From contig OZ244933.1 of assembly GCA_965222065.1 (NCBI GenBank), forward strand, positions 620,001-684,000: a DNA stretch of 64,000 bases, read 5' to 3'. The stretch comes from GM7GCV1 sp965222065 (lineage in GTDB: Bacteria; Pseudomonadota; Gammaproteobacteria; Pseudomonadales; GM7GCV1). Numbering within the stretch: the first letter of the stretch is position 1; each line of letters opens with the position of its first letter. A program made the translations under genes and the position numbers. The notes under the pieces are model-generated. The model was not told the DNA's origin and made no database searches. It saw only the letters and a program-made list of their open reading frames with translations. Below, one piece after another: positions 9,154 to 18,767 of this stretch.

Positions 9154-9504
9154 ATGTCATTCTTTTCGTTTCTAAAAAAGGGGCGTTTTTATGCCCTGCT
9201 AAATATCCTGTTGATATTGATGCTGCTGATATTGGGGGTTGTTTTTATCCTGCCGACCAGTGGTTACGGGGTGCTATTGGGGCCTTTGGGTTGGGTTATT
9301 GCACTAGTGGTCTATCGGCGCAATCGGTGGAGTTATTTTGCCGCTGCCGCTTGGGCCCTGGCTTGCTACCAACTGGCGAATAAAGGCTTGGCGTTTTCGG
9401 ACTTAAAGCGCGCGCTTATGGTGCTTAGTATACTCATGGTAGCGCTTTCTATCTTGCTGCATGAAAAGCTGGCTCGGCAGACCAGTGCTAAAATCGAACG
9501 CTGA
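9154..9504 (+). CDS. Small membrane protein of unknown function
   Basis: 116 residues. After a short basic N-terminus (FLKKGRF) there are about four hydrophobic segments (residues 14-34, 38-50, 58-73 and 90-103), then a basic C-terminal tail. Nothing in it names a family. There is no strong ribosome-binding site, but the hydrophobic periodicity and the position in an otherwise empty stretch support a real gene. The 216 bp after it contain nothing I can assign. Confidence 0.55.
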   Translation: MSFFSFLKKGRFYALLNILLILMLLILGVVFILPTSGYGVLLGPLGWVIALVVYRRNRWSYFAAAAWALACYQLANKGLAFSDLKRALMVLSILMVALSILLHEKLARQTSAKIER

Positions 9505-9720
9505 CTGATAGAGTAGGGTTTGCTCGGGCCGGTGACGCTGGTAACGACCAGTGTTCTCGTTCGGCTGGCCATCCTGGCCGCTACTTGGGGCATGATCCGC
9601 ATCCTTGCGATACTGTTTTGTTATACAGTTTATTGCTCAGCTGCGAGATCTTGAAGTCTCAGCTGTGAGGCAAGCCCAATTCCAAACCTATTTTGCTAAA
9701 CTTCGCAGTTGCTATTCAAG

Positions 9721-12123
9721 TCACGGCTGCAGCAAACCATCAAGTGCGCCATTAAGGAATGGTTGGTATTTTCTCCATTGCTCCGAACTACCTTGGTAAA
9801 CTTTTTGCCTCACCTGAAGGTTGGACGCTGTTGATACGCTTCTGGTGTTATTTTGAGGCGATAGGCATTTTTCATCCCAATCTAAGTCTAGATATTCAAT
9901 TAGCCGCCGAGTCTCACTTTCCTGATTAACTGTTAGTAGTTCGTAATCAAGGTTATAAATTCTTTCACTGAGCGTGCTTGTCCAAAAACCCATAAGGTTT
10001 TCGTACAGTTTGTGATAACTGATTACGTCATCAATTGCGTAACAGTAGCCAATACTCTTTGACACAAAATACTGCTTATAATTTGCCCAACATACCGCAG
10101 CAGGGTTTCTTTTGACGTGTATTATCTTAGCTTCAGGAAACGCCGCAGCAAGCAATCCTATGTAACGGAAGTTTAGTGGCATCTTGTCTGTAACAATAAG
10201 ATTACCTTTAGAAACATTTTGCAGTTTATTAAGATAGTTTTGACGGAAATCGAGCAAAGATTCATTATTTACTTTAGTAATACCAGTAGCCATGCCAGCG
10301 CCAAATTGATCTACAAAATTTAACTCTCCTGCTCCAGTTACTTGCCAATGAGAAGAAATGATTTGTTCTACTAAAGTTGTGCCAGAACGTGGCATCCCAA
10401 GAATAAAAACCGGGATGAGATTCTTTGATAAATTGTCAGGTTCTAGTGAATTTTCTACTATTCCTGGATAGCTAGATTTAAGCTGTTTAAAGAGTTCTAC
10501 ATCTTGATTGATATCGTAATTCAAAAGCTTTTTACGCAGCATATTACCCTGGCTATAGTGAGTGTAGGCTTGCTCAAAGTTTCCTAAATCCTCACATGCC
10601 TTTGCTAAGCCAAAGTGAATATGACAACGTTGTTCTTCAGAAATATTTTTATCAAGATATAGCTCAAGCATTTTTGAATACTGTTCATCCTGTGCATCAA
10701 ATTTTTTCATTGATGCCAGCATCCTGTGGGCTTCTGCAAAGTCAGGCTTCAACGCTATCGCTTGTGTATAGCTTGCCTCAGCTTCGTCTAATCTATTTAG
10801 TGCTTTGAGCGTGGTGCCCAGGTTACTGTGGGCTTCAGCATAGTCAGGTTTCAACTCTATCGCTTGTGTATAGCTTGCCTCAGCTTCGTCCAATCTTCCC
10901 AGTGCTTTGAGCGTGATGCCCAGGTTGCTGTGGGCTTCAGCATAGTCAGGTTCCAACGCTATCGCTTGTGTATAGCTTGCCTCAGCTTCGTCCAATCTTC
11001 CCAGTTCTTTGAGCGTGTTGCCCAAGTTGTAGTGGGCTTCTGCAAAGTCAGGCTTCAACGCTATCGCTTGTGTATAGCTTGCCTCAGCTTCGTCCAATCT
11101 CCCTAGTTCTTGTAGCGCGATACCCAAGTTGTAGTGGGCTTCAGCATAGTCAGGTTTCAACGCTATCGCTTGTCTGTAGCTTGCTAGAGCTTGGTTTAAT
11201 CTTCCCAGTGCTTTGAGCGTGTTACCCAGGTTGCTGTGGGCTTTTGCAAAGTCAGGTTTCAACGCTATCGCTTGTGTATAGCTTGCCTCAGCTTCGTCTA
11301 ATCTTCCCAGTTCTTGTAGCGTGATACCCAAGTTGTAGTGGGCTTCAGCATAGTCTGGTTTCAACGCTATCGCTTGTGTATAGCTTGCTAGAGCTTGGTC
11401 TAATCTTCCTAGTGCTTTGAGCGTGATGCCCAGGTTGCTGTGGGCTTCAGCATAGCCTGGTTTCAACGCTATCGCTTGTGTATAGCTTGCCTCAGCTTCG
11501 TCCAATCTTCCTAGTTCTTGAAGCGTGATGCCCAAGTTGCAGTGGGCTTCAGCATCTTGAGGAGATAATGCTACTGCTGTCTGAATAGCATCTACGGCTT
11601 TAGACTTTCTGCCTGTTGCTCGTAATATTGCGCCTAAAACTTTCCAGCCAAATTGATGTTTGGGAAACTCGTTAGTAATAGATACCGCTAGCTTTTCTGC
11701 GTCAGAAAATCGTCCATTCTGATAGTGCTCTAAAAGACTATTAAATTTAGGCTCATTTATCTGTCCGGTTGGTGTGAGCTGTCTTTCCAGAGCACTTAAT
11801 TTTTCTTCATCCACATTTTGCTTCTTTGCCTGCTCGAGGACTTGCCTGGCATTCTCAAACTGTTGTTCTTTGGTAAGGGCATCAATGTAGCTAAGCCAAA
11901 ACTGTTCTATCTTTGGATTGGCTTCAAGAGCAGTTTTAAATAACGGCAATGCCGCTTCAGTTTTATTAACAGATACTGCTAATAGGCCTAAATTATGGTT
12001 AGCGTCCGGATGCAAAGGTTGAGATTGCAAGATAGCTCGATACAGACGCTCAGCATCTTGAAGCTTGCCTTCTTTATGAGCTGCAATACCCTGCTGCAGT
12101 GCTTGTTCGATAGTCAGTTTCAT
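9721..12123 (-). CDS. TPR-repeat sulfotransferase
   Basis: 800 residues. The N-terminal half is TPR: divergent repeats to about residue 190, then eight 34-residue units of the type NLGITLKALGRLDEAEASY. The C-terminal part (from about residue 565) is a sulfotransferase domain with the PAPS 5'-phosphosulfate loop in FILGMPRSGTT (around residues 570-580), followed by EQIISSHWQVTGAGEL and the VTDKMPLNFR segment. This TPR-sulfotransferase fusion is a known bacterial architecture; it probably transfers sulfate to a protein or cell-surface glycan held by the TPR region. The gene is more A+T-rich than guaA/guaB beside it. It stands alone, without glycan-biosynthesis neighbours. Confidence 0.85.
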   Translation of the reverse strand: MKLTIEQALQQGIAAHKEGKLQDAERLYRAILQSQPLHPDANHNLGLLAVSVNKTEAALPLFKTALEANPKIEQFWLSYIDALTKEQQFENARQVLEQAKKQNVDEEKLSALERQLTPTGQINEPKFNSLLEHYQNGRFSDAEKLAVSITNEFPKHQFGWKVLGAILRATGRKSKAVDAIQTAVALSPQDAEAHCNLGITLQELGRLDEAEASYTQAIALKPGYAEAHSNLGITLKALGRLDQALASYTQAIALKPDYAEAHYNLGITLQELGRLDEAEASYTQAIALKPDFAKAHSNLGNTLKALGRLNQALASYRQAIALKPDYAEAHYNLGIALQELGRLDEAEASYTQAIALKPDFAEAHYNLGNTLKELGRLDEAEASYTQAIALEPDYAEAHSNLGITLKALGRLDEAEASYTQAIELKPDYAEAHSNLGTTLKALNRLDEAEASYTQAIALKPDFAEAHRMLASMKKFDAQDEQYSKMLELYLDKNISEEQRCHIHFGLAKACEDLGNFEQAYTHYSQGNMLRKKLLNYDINQDVELFKQLKSSYPGIVENSLEPDNLSKNLIPVFILGMPRSGTTLVEQIISSHWQVTGAGELNFVDQFGAGMATGITKVNNESLLDFRQNYLNKLQNVSKGNLIVTDKMPLNFRYIGLLAAAFPEAKIIHVKRNPAAVCWANYKQYFVSKSIGYCYAIDDVISYHKLYENLMGFWTSTLSERIYNLDYELLTVNQESETRRLIEYLDLDWDEKCLSPQNNTRSVSTASNLQVRQKVYQGSSEQWRKYQPFLNGALDGLLQP
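10735..11560 (-). repeat. 102-bp tandem repeats encoding the TPR units
   Basis: Eight near-identical 102-bp units inside the TPR-sulfotransferase gene, each coding one 34-residue TPR. The DNA is conserved well beyond what protein function needs: the segment for LGRLDEAEASYTQAIAL recurs almost base for base, and two unit types (QELGRLDEAEAS and KALGRLDQALAS) roughly alternate in part of the array. This implies recent expansion or gene conversion and a potential for copy-number change. Confidence 0.85.
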
Positions 12124-12201
12124 TAAATACCTGATTATGCAGCTTACTAAATAGTTGAGGCATTTATTTAAACTTGGTGCGGTGTTTCAATCCTGACGTA
12201 G

Positions 12202-12231
12202 AAAGTGGATACAAACCTTGCATCCACTTTT
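12202..12231. terminator. Hairpin between guaA and the TPR gene
   Basis: AAAGTGGAT and ATCCACTTT form a 9-bp stem with an 11-nt loop, with A and T residues on both outer sides. It lies 33 bp beyond the guaA stop and just upstream of the TPR gene start, so it probably ends guaA transcription. The T run is short, so efficiency is uncertain. Confidence 0.5.
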
Positions 12232-12264
12232 CAATGTCATTGTAAGCAAATTAGCATACCTTCC

Positions 12265-13836
12265 TTACTCCCACTCGATGGTAGCTGGCGGCTTGCTGGA
12301 GATATCATATGCTACCCGGGAAATACCGGAAATCTCGTTGATGATTCGGTTGGAGACCTTTTCCAGAAAGTCATAAGGCAAATGCGCCCAGCGGGCAGTC
12401 ATAAAATCGATGGTTTCGACAGCTCGCAATGTGACGACATATTCATAGCGACGACCATCGCCAACCACACCTACAGATTTCACTGGCAAAAACACGGTAA
12501 AGGCCTGGCTGACCTTGTGGTACAGATCGGCAGCGCGCAACTCCTCGATGAAAATGGCATCGGCTTCCCGCAACAGATCGGCATATTCTTTTTTGACTTC
12601 GCCCAGAATTCGCACGCCCAGGCCAGGCCCTGGAAAAGGATGCCGATAGACCATATCGTAGGGTAACCCCAACTCCAGACCTATTTTGCGCACTTCGTCC
12701 TTAAAGAGCTCCCGCAGCGGCTCGACCAGGTCCAGATCCATCTCTTCAGGGAGCCCGCCCACATTATGATGGGATTTGATAACGTGCGCTTTTCCCGAGG
12801 CAGCACCGGCAGATTCGATGACGTCCGGATAAATCGTGCCCTGCGCCAGCCATTTCACATTTTTGACCTTGGCCGCTTCCCGGTCAAAGACGTTTATAAA
12901 GGTGTTGCCAATGATTTTTCGCTTGTCTTCCGGATCATCGACACCACTGAGCTTATCCAAAAACTCGTTTTCAGCATCCACACGAATAATGTTCAAACCA
13001 CGGTTCTCGGCAAACATTTCCATCACCTGGTCGCCTTCATCCTTGCGCAACAAGCCATTATCGACAAACACACAGGTCAGTTGGTCACCTATGGCTCGCT
13101 GCAACAGGGCCGCTGTGACAGAAGAATCCACGCCGCCAGACAACCCCAAAAGCACATGATCGTCACCCACCTGTTCACGCACAGAACGGATGGTTTCCTC
13201 AACAATATTGGCGGGCGTCCAGAGGGCTTCACAGCCACAGATTTCCAGTAAAAAATGCTCAAGGATTCGACCACCCTGGAGGGTATGGGTCACTTCGGGA
13301 TGAAACTGGATGCCATAAAGGTTTTTTTCTTCGCAATGCATTCCCGCAATGGGACAGGAAGGTGTCGACAACATCAGCTCAAAGCCTTCGGGCAGTTGGG
13401 AAACCTTGTCCCCGTGACTCATCCAGACATCAAGGTAACGATCCGCATGTTCAACGTGGTCGGAGACATCCTTGATAAGAGAAGACTCACGTTCAACCTT
13501 GACCCGCGCATAGCCGAACTCCTGCAGATTGGATGTCGATACCTTGCCCCCAAATTGTTCCGCCATGGTCTGCATGCCGTAGCAAATGCCAAGAACAGGA
13601 GCGCCGAGCTCAAAAATTTCTGCCGGCGCGCGCGGTGAATCCCCTGCTGTCACCGACTCCGGCCCACCGGAAAGCACGATCCCCTGATAGTCTGCAAGGT
13701 TTACACGATCCAAAAGGTCATAGGCAAAGATCTCGGAATACACGCCTATCTCCCTCACCCGGCGTGCAATCAACTGGGTGTACTGGGAACCAAAATCAAC
13801 AATGAGGATGGCTTTTTGGTGAATATCAGTGGTCAT
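12265..13836 (-). CDS. guaA: GMP synthase (glutamine-hydrolysing)
   Basis: 523 residues, normal full length. It converts XMP to GMP with ATP and glutamine in the last step of de novo guanine nucleotide synthesis. The N-terminal class I amidotransferase domain carries the nucleophile Cys85 in VLGICYGMQ and the His/Glu of FHPEVTHT near residue 180. The ATP-pyrophosphatase domain has the PP-loop LSGGVDSS near residue 235, and the C-terminal dimerisation domain ends in the conserved KPPATIEWE. It lies downstream of guaB on the same strand, about 120 bp apart with a terminator between, so readthrough or its own promoter must supply expression. Confidence 0.97.
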   Translation of the reverse strand: MTTDIHQKAILIVDFGSQYTQLIARRVREIGVYSEIFAYDLLDRVNLADYQGIVLSGGPESVTAGDSPRAPAEIFELGAPVLGICYGMQTMAEQFGGKVSTSNLQEFGYARVKVERESSLIKDVSDHVEHADRYLDVWMSHGDKVSQLPEGFELMLSTPSCPIAGMHCEEKNLYGIQFHPEVTHTLQGGRILEHFLLEICGCEALWTPANIVEETIRSVREQVGDDHVLLGLSGGVDSSVTAALLQRAIGDQLTCVFVDNGLLRKDEGDQVMEMFAENRGLNIIRVDAENEFLDKLSGVDDPEDKRKIIGNTFINVFDREAAKVKNVKWLAQGTIYPDVIESAGAASGKAHVIKSHHNVGGLPEEMDLDLVEPLRELFKDEVRKIGLELGLPYDMVYRHPFPGPGLGVRILGEVKKEYADLLREADAIFIEELRAADLYHKVSQAFTVFLPVKSVGVVGDGRRYEYVVTLRAVETIDFMTARWAHLPYDFLEKVSNRIINEISGISRVAYDISSKPPATIEWE

Positions 13837-13871
13837 TTAGTGTGGGGCTCAACAATTTAATAAATCGATTA

Positions 13872-13901
13872 TAAATAAAAAGGGCGACCAGTCAGTCGCC
13901 C
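13872..13901 (-). terminator. Intrinsic terminator/attenuator between guaB and guaA
   Basis: On the minus strand GGGCGAC-loop-GTCGCCC is followed by TTTTTATTT, a textbook intrinsic terminator. It sits 55 bp after the guaB stop and before guaA, so guaA expression from the guaB promoter would be reduced. Confidence 0.75.
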
Positions 13902-13955
13902 CGAGTATTTTTCCTTGCCAGATACCAAATTCAGGCGTCCAGAAACCTGACCGTC

Positions 13956-15425
13956 TTAGCGGCTGGGGTAATTTGGCGCCTCTTTGGTAATGGCAACATC
14001 ATGTACGTGACTCTCGTTCACACCCGCATTGCTAACTTTTACAAACCTCGGCTTGGTGCGCATGGTTTCAATATCCGCAGAGCCGGTATATCCCATGGAC
14101 GAGCGCAAACCACCCATCATCTGGTGTATCACCACCGATACCGGTCCCTTGTAGGGAACCCGGCCTTCAATACCCTCGGGGACCAGTTTTTCAGCGCCTT
14201 CAGATGAATCCTGGAAATAGCGGTCGCTGGAACCCTGGGTTTTTGACATGGCGCCTATCGATCCCATACCACGATAGGATTTGTAGGTTCGTCCCTGGTA
14301 GATTTCCAGTTCGCCCGGTGCCTCATCTGTCCCGGCAAACACGGAGCCCATCATGACGCAGTGTGCACCGGCAACAATAGCTTTGCTGACATCACCGGAA
14401 TAGCGAATCCCGCCATCGGCAATCAATGGAATACCGGAAGATTTTAAGGCTTCGGCAACATTGGCAATGGCTGAGATCTGCGGAACGCCAACACCGGCAA
14501 CAATGCGGGTTGTACAGATACTGCCTGGTCCAATGCCAACCTTCACGGCATCGGCACCGGCATCTTTAAGTGCCAACGCTGCATCCGCCGTAGCAATATT
14601 TCCACCAATAACCTGGATTTGGGGAAAGTTGTCTTTAATCCAGCGTACCTTGTCGAGCACATTCTGTGAGTGTCCGTGGGATGTATCGACCACAATGACA
14701 TCGACTCCTGCTGTCGCCAGCGCCTGAACCCGCTCTTCCGTTTCGCCACTGGTTCCTACACAGGCCCCGGCAAGCAGTTGTCCCTGATCATCCTTGGCCG
14801 CATGGGGATAACGCTCGGCCTTGTCGATATCTTTCACCGTAATCAGGCCACGCAGATCAAATTTGTCGTTCACTACCAGGATCTTTTCGATCCGGTGTTT
14901 GTGTAAAAGGCGCTGCGCCTCTTCGGCTGAAGTACCTTCCTTGACAGTGACCAGCTTCTCTTTTGGCGTCATGACAGACGACACAGGCGCATCCAGATTG
15001 GTCTCGAAACGCACATCACGACTGGTAACGATGCCGCGCAATTCACCGTTGGTCACCACGGGAACACCGGAAATATTAAAGCGCTTTTTTAATTCCTGTA
15101 ATTCGCGAATAGAGGCGTTTTCATCAATAGTGATTGGATCTTTCACCACGCCACTTTCATATTTTTTAACCGCGCTAACGTGTCCTGCCTGGGCTTCAAC
15201 GCTCATGGACTTGTGAATAATGCCAATACCGCCTTCCTGGGAAAGGGCAATGGCCATCGCAGATTCAGTGACCGTGTCCATCGCGGCAGACACCAGGGGA
15301 AGGTTCAAGCGGATTTCACGGGTAAGCCTGGTTTGCAAGTTGACATCTTTCGGTACAATCGACGAGTAGTCGGGTACCAGTAGCACATCATCAAATGTGA
15401 CGGCCTCTTCAGTGATACGAAGCAT
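13956..15425 (-). CDS. guaB: IMP dehydrogenase
   Basis: 489 residues, the usual bacterial length. It oxidises IMP to XMP with NAD+, the committed step to guanine nucleotides. The (beta/alpha)8 barrel starts with [12 protein letters not shown]; a pair of CBS domains is inserted at about residues 95-205. The catalytic loop GPGSICTTR (Cys near residue 307) and the flap RYFQ segment are intact. Upstream gene of the guaBA pair; divergent from xseA with 71 bp between starts. Confidence 0.97.
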   Translation of the reverse strand: MLRITEEAVTFDDVLLVPDYSSIVPKDVNLQTRLTREIRLNLPLVSAAMDTVTESAMAIALSQEGGIGIIHKSMSVEAQAGHVSAVKKYESGVVKDPITIDENASIRELQELKKRFNISGVPVVTNGELRGIVTSRDVRFETNLDAPVSSVMTPKEKLVTVKEGTSAEEAQRLLHKHRIEKILVVNDKFDLRGLITVKDIDKAERYPHAAKDDQGQLLAGACVGTSGETEERVQALATAGVDVIVVDTSHGHSQNVLDKVRWIKDNFPQIQVIGGNIATADAALALKDAGADAVKVGIGPGSICTTRIVAGVGVPQISAIANVAEALKSSGIPLIADGGIRYSGDVSKAIVAGAHCVMMGSVFAGTDEAPGELEIYQGRTYKSYRGMGSIGAMSKTQGSSDRYFQDSSEGAEKLVPEGIEGRVPYKGPVSVVIHQMMGGLRSSMGYTGSADIETMRTKPRFVKVSNAGVNESHVHDVAITKEAPNYPSR

Positions 15426-15496
15426 ATATTTTTACCCAAATTCGAACGCGGCATTATAGTCGCGGCACCTTTTAGCGTAAACCAGATACTACCCGA

Positions 15497-16873
15497 ATGA
15501 CCGAATTAAAACGCCGCATCTTCTCTGTTTCCGAATTTTCCGGTCAACTCAGCAAGGAAATCGCTGAGCGTTTTCCCTCTGTTTGTGTGCGTGGAGAAGT
15601 GACCAACCTCAGCAAACCCCGTTCCGGGCACTGGTACTTCTCCCTGAAAGACGAAAGCAGCCAGCTGCGTGCGGTCATGTTCCGATCCAGTAATCTCAAG
15701 GCTCCGCAGATAAAAGACGGCGACGAGATTATTGCCTGCGGGAAACCGACGATTTATCGCGAGCGCGGTGATCTGCAAATCCTGGTCTCTTACATACAAA
15801 GTGCCGGTGAAGGGGATCTGCAACGCCAGTTTGAAGTGCTAAGGCAAGAGCTCCTCGATGCCGGATATTTTGATCAGGCTCGAAAAAAACCGATTCCTGT
15901 CTACCCCAAACGGGTAGCGATAATTACGTCAATCAGCGGCGCGGTTATTCACGATATACGTACCGTTACCGCACGAAGAGCGCCCGCTCTCCCCTTGTTG
16001 CTTATTCCCAGTGAAGTGCAGGGAGAACAAGCCATCAGCGGTCTGGTACAGGCGCTTAATAAGGCCGATGAGCACGCGGATATTGACCTGATCATTCTTG
16101 CGCGCGGGGGTGGGTCACTGGAGGATTTTGCTGCCTTTAATTCCAGGGAACTGGCGGAAGGCCTGGTGCATTGTCAAACACCTGTTATTTCTTCCGTAGG
16201 TCACGAATCCGATATCAGCATTGCTGATCTGGTTGCCGACCGGCGCGCAGCAACGCCCTCTGAAGCCGCTGAAATCGCTACAGATGGGCTTTTTAATCTG
16301 CCCTCGCTTTTAGCCCAGCAAGACAAGTACTTGCACAGAAATTTTCGTGATCGACTGGTAAAAGCCCAGGCAACACTACGCCTGACAGCGGCCAGTTTGC
16401 GAGGGCCTACTGAAAGAATCCAGGCAGCAGCCCAAAAACTGGACTCTCTGGAACCATTACTTTATGCCCGCAGCCTGGCACGGATTCAGCAGAAATCACG
16501 GGCGCTGGACAAGCTGAATAGCCGATTGGGGCTCAGGGAATTACAGGGAACATGTAAAAACTATCGGTCGCAGATAGAGCAGATGGCAAGGAGACTGGGG
16601 CGAGGACAAGGCGCCATTCTTGCACAACGCCAAGAACAGTTTCAGTCCTGTATAAAGTTGCTGGAATCAGTGAACCCTTTAGGGGTGCTGACTCGCGGTT
16701 ATAGTATTTCCATGAATGAAGATCAGCGTCCAATCTCCTCTATTGAGCAAATTTCACCGGGCGAACCATTGCACACAAGGCTCAGTGACGGAGTTCTGGT
16801 CTCAAAAGTAACGGATAAAAAACGACTAGAAGGGCCAGACAAGCGGCACAATCAGGACAGTGACCACTCCTAA
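15497..16873 (+). CDS. xseA: Exodeoxyribonuclease VII large subunit
   Basis: 458 residues. N-terminal OB-fold DNA-binding domain (FSVSEFSGQLSKEIAERFP, with GHWYFSLKDE), a catalytic domain with the family motifs (RGGGSLEDFAAFN, SSVGHESDISIADLVADRRAATPSE region) and a coiled-coil C-terminal part for small-subunit binding. It degrades single-stranded DNA with XseB. The xseA-guaB divergent arrangement is typical of many Gammaproteobacteria. Its 3' end overlaps the convergent SLC13 gene by 48 bp. Confidence 0.95.
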   Translation: MTELKRRIFSVSEFSGQLSKEIAERFPSVCVRGEVTNLSKPRSGHWYFSLKDESSQLRAVMFRSSNLKAPQIKDGDEIIACGKPTIYRERGDLQILVSYIQSAGEGDLQRQFEVLRQELLDAGYFDQARKKPIPVYPKRVAIITSISGAVIHDIRTVTARRAPALPLLLIPSEVQGEQAISGLVQALNKADEHADIDLIILARGGGSLEDFAAFNSRELAEGLVHCQTPVISSVGHESDISIADLVADRRAATPSEAAEIATDGLFNLPSLLAQQDKYLHRNFRDRLVKAQATLRLTAASLRGPTERIQAAAQKLDSLEPLLYARSLARIQQKSRALDKLNSRLGLRELQGTCKNYRSQIEQMARRLGRGQGAILAQRQEQFQSCIKLLESVNPLGVLTRGYSISMNEDQRPISSIEQISPGEPLHTRLSDGVLVSKVTDKKRLEGPDKRHNQDSDHS

Positions 16874-18598
16874 AAGAACCGTCAGGGGCAGGCCGATCTT
16901 CATAAAATCCAGATACCGGTAATTGCCGGGACCATAGACCATCAGATTCGTCTGGTAGCCAATTGGCGTTGCCAGGCTAACGGAGGCAGCGACCATGAGT
17001 GCCACAGCAAAAGGCAGGACACTGACCCCCAACTGGTTGGCTGTGGATTCAATGACAGGAAACAGCAAAACGGCCGCCGCCATATTGCTGACAACCGCCG
17101 TCAGCAAAGAACCAACAAAGAACAGGGCAATCAATGCCGCATAGGGAGATCCTTGTGACAAGGCGATGCCCCAATGAGCCAGCTCTGAGGCCAACCCGGT
17201 TTTCTGGAAAGCGATACCGAGGGAAATAGACGCACCAATCACGACCAGGACTGACCAGTCCACACTGGACCGGGCCTCGGTCAAGGATATGCAGCGGGTC
17301 CCCACCAACAGCATGGCGGCAACACAGGCGGCTTCAAATAGTGTAAATACATTCAGGGTCAGCAAAACCACCTGTACCAGCAAAATGGCCAGCGCCAGAT
17401 AGCGGCGACTATGCAACACCGGGCGGGAGTTTTGCACTTCAGAAATCAGCAGGAAGTCCTTATCAAACTGACGTGATTGCATGAAACGGGACGGGGCCTC
17501 CAGAAGAAGAATATCGCCCTTGCGCAATTCGATGTCACCAATACGCTGTTTCAAACGCTCACCCTCACGACATATCGCAATAATCGCGGCGCCATAACGC
17601 TTACGAAACTGGCTTTCGCGAACTGTGGATCCCAGGTGAGGGAAGGCACTTCCCAGAACAACTTCTACAAGGTGCCTTTGGGAACGATCGCCATCCAGTT
17701 TGAATACGTGATCTTCGGCATGGTCCAGGCCACGAATTTTTTGCAGATCGACAATAGAATCCACGTCGCCGGCAAAAATAAGGCGATCTTTCTCTCGCAA
17801 GATCTCTTCAGAAGAGACCGCGGCGATCACCCGACCTTCACGGACAATTTCCACCAGGAACACGCCGGCAAGTTTGCGCAAGCCTGCGGCCTCAATGGAC
17901 TGGTTTTGCAATGGACTGCCCGGACTGACCACCATTTCAATGGTGTATTGCTTGGCATCACCAAACACGGCTGTCTGTACGTTTCGGTTTGGCAATAACC
18001 ATTTGGTAAAAAATACGACGAAAAGTGTGGTCACCAGCACCAGCGGCAAGCCAACCCAGGCAAGCTCGAAAAGCTCCAGGCCCTCCCCTGTGCTCGTTCT
18101 CAGCATGTCGTTTACCACCAGGTTGGTGCTGGTACCTATCACTGTGCAGACACCACCCACAATCGCGGCATAGGAAAGCGGGATCATCAATTGCGATACC
18201 GAAATGCCTGCCTTGCGCGCCCAGTCAGTGATCATGGGAATCATCATGGCGACGACAGGTGTATTGTTTAGCACACTGCTGATCGCCGCCACAGGCAGCA
18301 TCATGCGAGCCTGAGCAGCAGGAATGGAACTAGTGTTTCCCAGTGCCCGGTTAAATAGATCCACCAGGGCACCGGTTCTGGTTAATGCACTGGCAACGAC
18401 AAAAAGAATACCCACCGTCGCCAATCCAAGGTTGGAAAATCCGGACAACATATCGGCAGGGGTTAACACCCCAAAAAGCATCAGGGCGATAGCTGCACTA
18501 AGCAACACGGCATCGGCGGCTATATTGGTTAAAAAGAGGACAGAGAACGCCACCACGACCGTGCCGGCGGTAATCCACGCATCGAATCCCAGATTCAA
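16826..18598 (-). CDS. SLC13-family permease with TrkA-C domains
   Basis: 590 residues. Two blocks of transmembrane helices (about residues 10-200 and 395-590) flank two soluble RCK/TrkA-C domains (about 205-290 and 300-375). This is the layout of SLC13-like (CitMHS/ArsB superfamily) anion transporters, in which the central domains gate or sense a ligand. Conserved helical-hairpin sequences such as SSVLNNTPVVAMMIP and SNMAAAVLLFP match the two re-entrant repeats. Substrate could be sulfate, a dicarboxylate or another anion. Overlaps xseA tail-to-tail by 48 bp. Confidence 0.85.
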   Translation of the reverse strand: MNLGFDAWITAGTVVVAFSVLFLTNIAADAVLLSAAIALMLFGVLTPADMLSGFSNLGLATVGILFVVASALTRTGALVDLFNRALGNTSSIPAAQARMMLPVAAISSVLNNTPVVAMMIPMITDWARKAGISVSQLMIPLSYAAIVGGVCTVIGTSTNLVVNDMLRTSTGEGLELFELAWVGLPLVLVTTLFVVFFTKWLLPNRNVQTAVFGDAKQYTIEMVVSPGSPLQNQSIEAAGLRKLAGVFLVEIVREGRVIAAVSSEEILREKDRLIFAGDVDSIVDLQKIRGLDHAEDHVFKLDGDRSQRHLVEVVLGSAFPHLGSTVRESQFRKRYGAAIIAICREGERLKQRIGDIELRKGDILLLEAPSRFMQSRQFDKDFLLISEVQNSRPVLHSRRYLALAILLVQVVLLTLNVFTLFEAACVAAMLLVGTRCISLTEARSSVDWSVLVVIGASISLGIAFQKTGLASELAHWGIALSQGSPYAALIALFFVGSLLTAVVSNMAAAVLLFPVIESTANQLGVSVLPFAVALMVAASVSLATPIGYQTNLMVYGPGNYRYLDFMKIGLPLTVLLGVVTVLIVPLVWPF

Positions 18599-18645
18599 TT
18601 CAATTTCTCTTGTTAGGTTTTTTAGACTTTATTATCTAAAACGAA

Positions 18646-18676
18646 AGAGGCGGCAGTCTAGCAGACTGCCGCCTCT
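18646..18676 (-). terminator. Intrinsic terminator after aceF
   Basis: A perfect 14-bp stem (AGAGGCGGCAGTCT / AGACTGCCGCCTCT, 3-nt loop) at 18646-18676, followed on the minus strand by TTCGTTTT. It lies between the aceF stop and the SLC13 gene start and so ends the aceEF transcript. Confidence 0.8.
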
Positions 18677-18767
18677 CTTATTAACAGATATCAAAGTACA
18701 AGATCGAATAAGCTAGAAACAATTCGTGCTTATTGACCCTCACCTTTATTGAAAAGACTCAAACACT

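Noticed and set aside
10735..11560. CRISPR-like regular repeats
   Set aside because: Period is 102 bp without spacers and it encodes 34-residue TPR units in one open frame.
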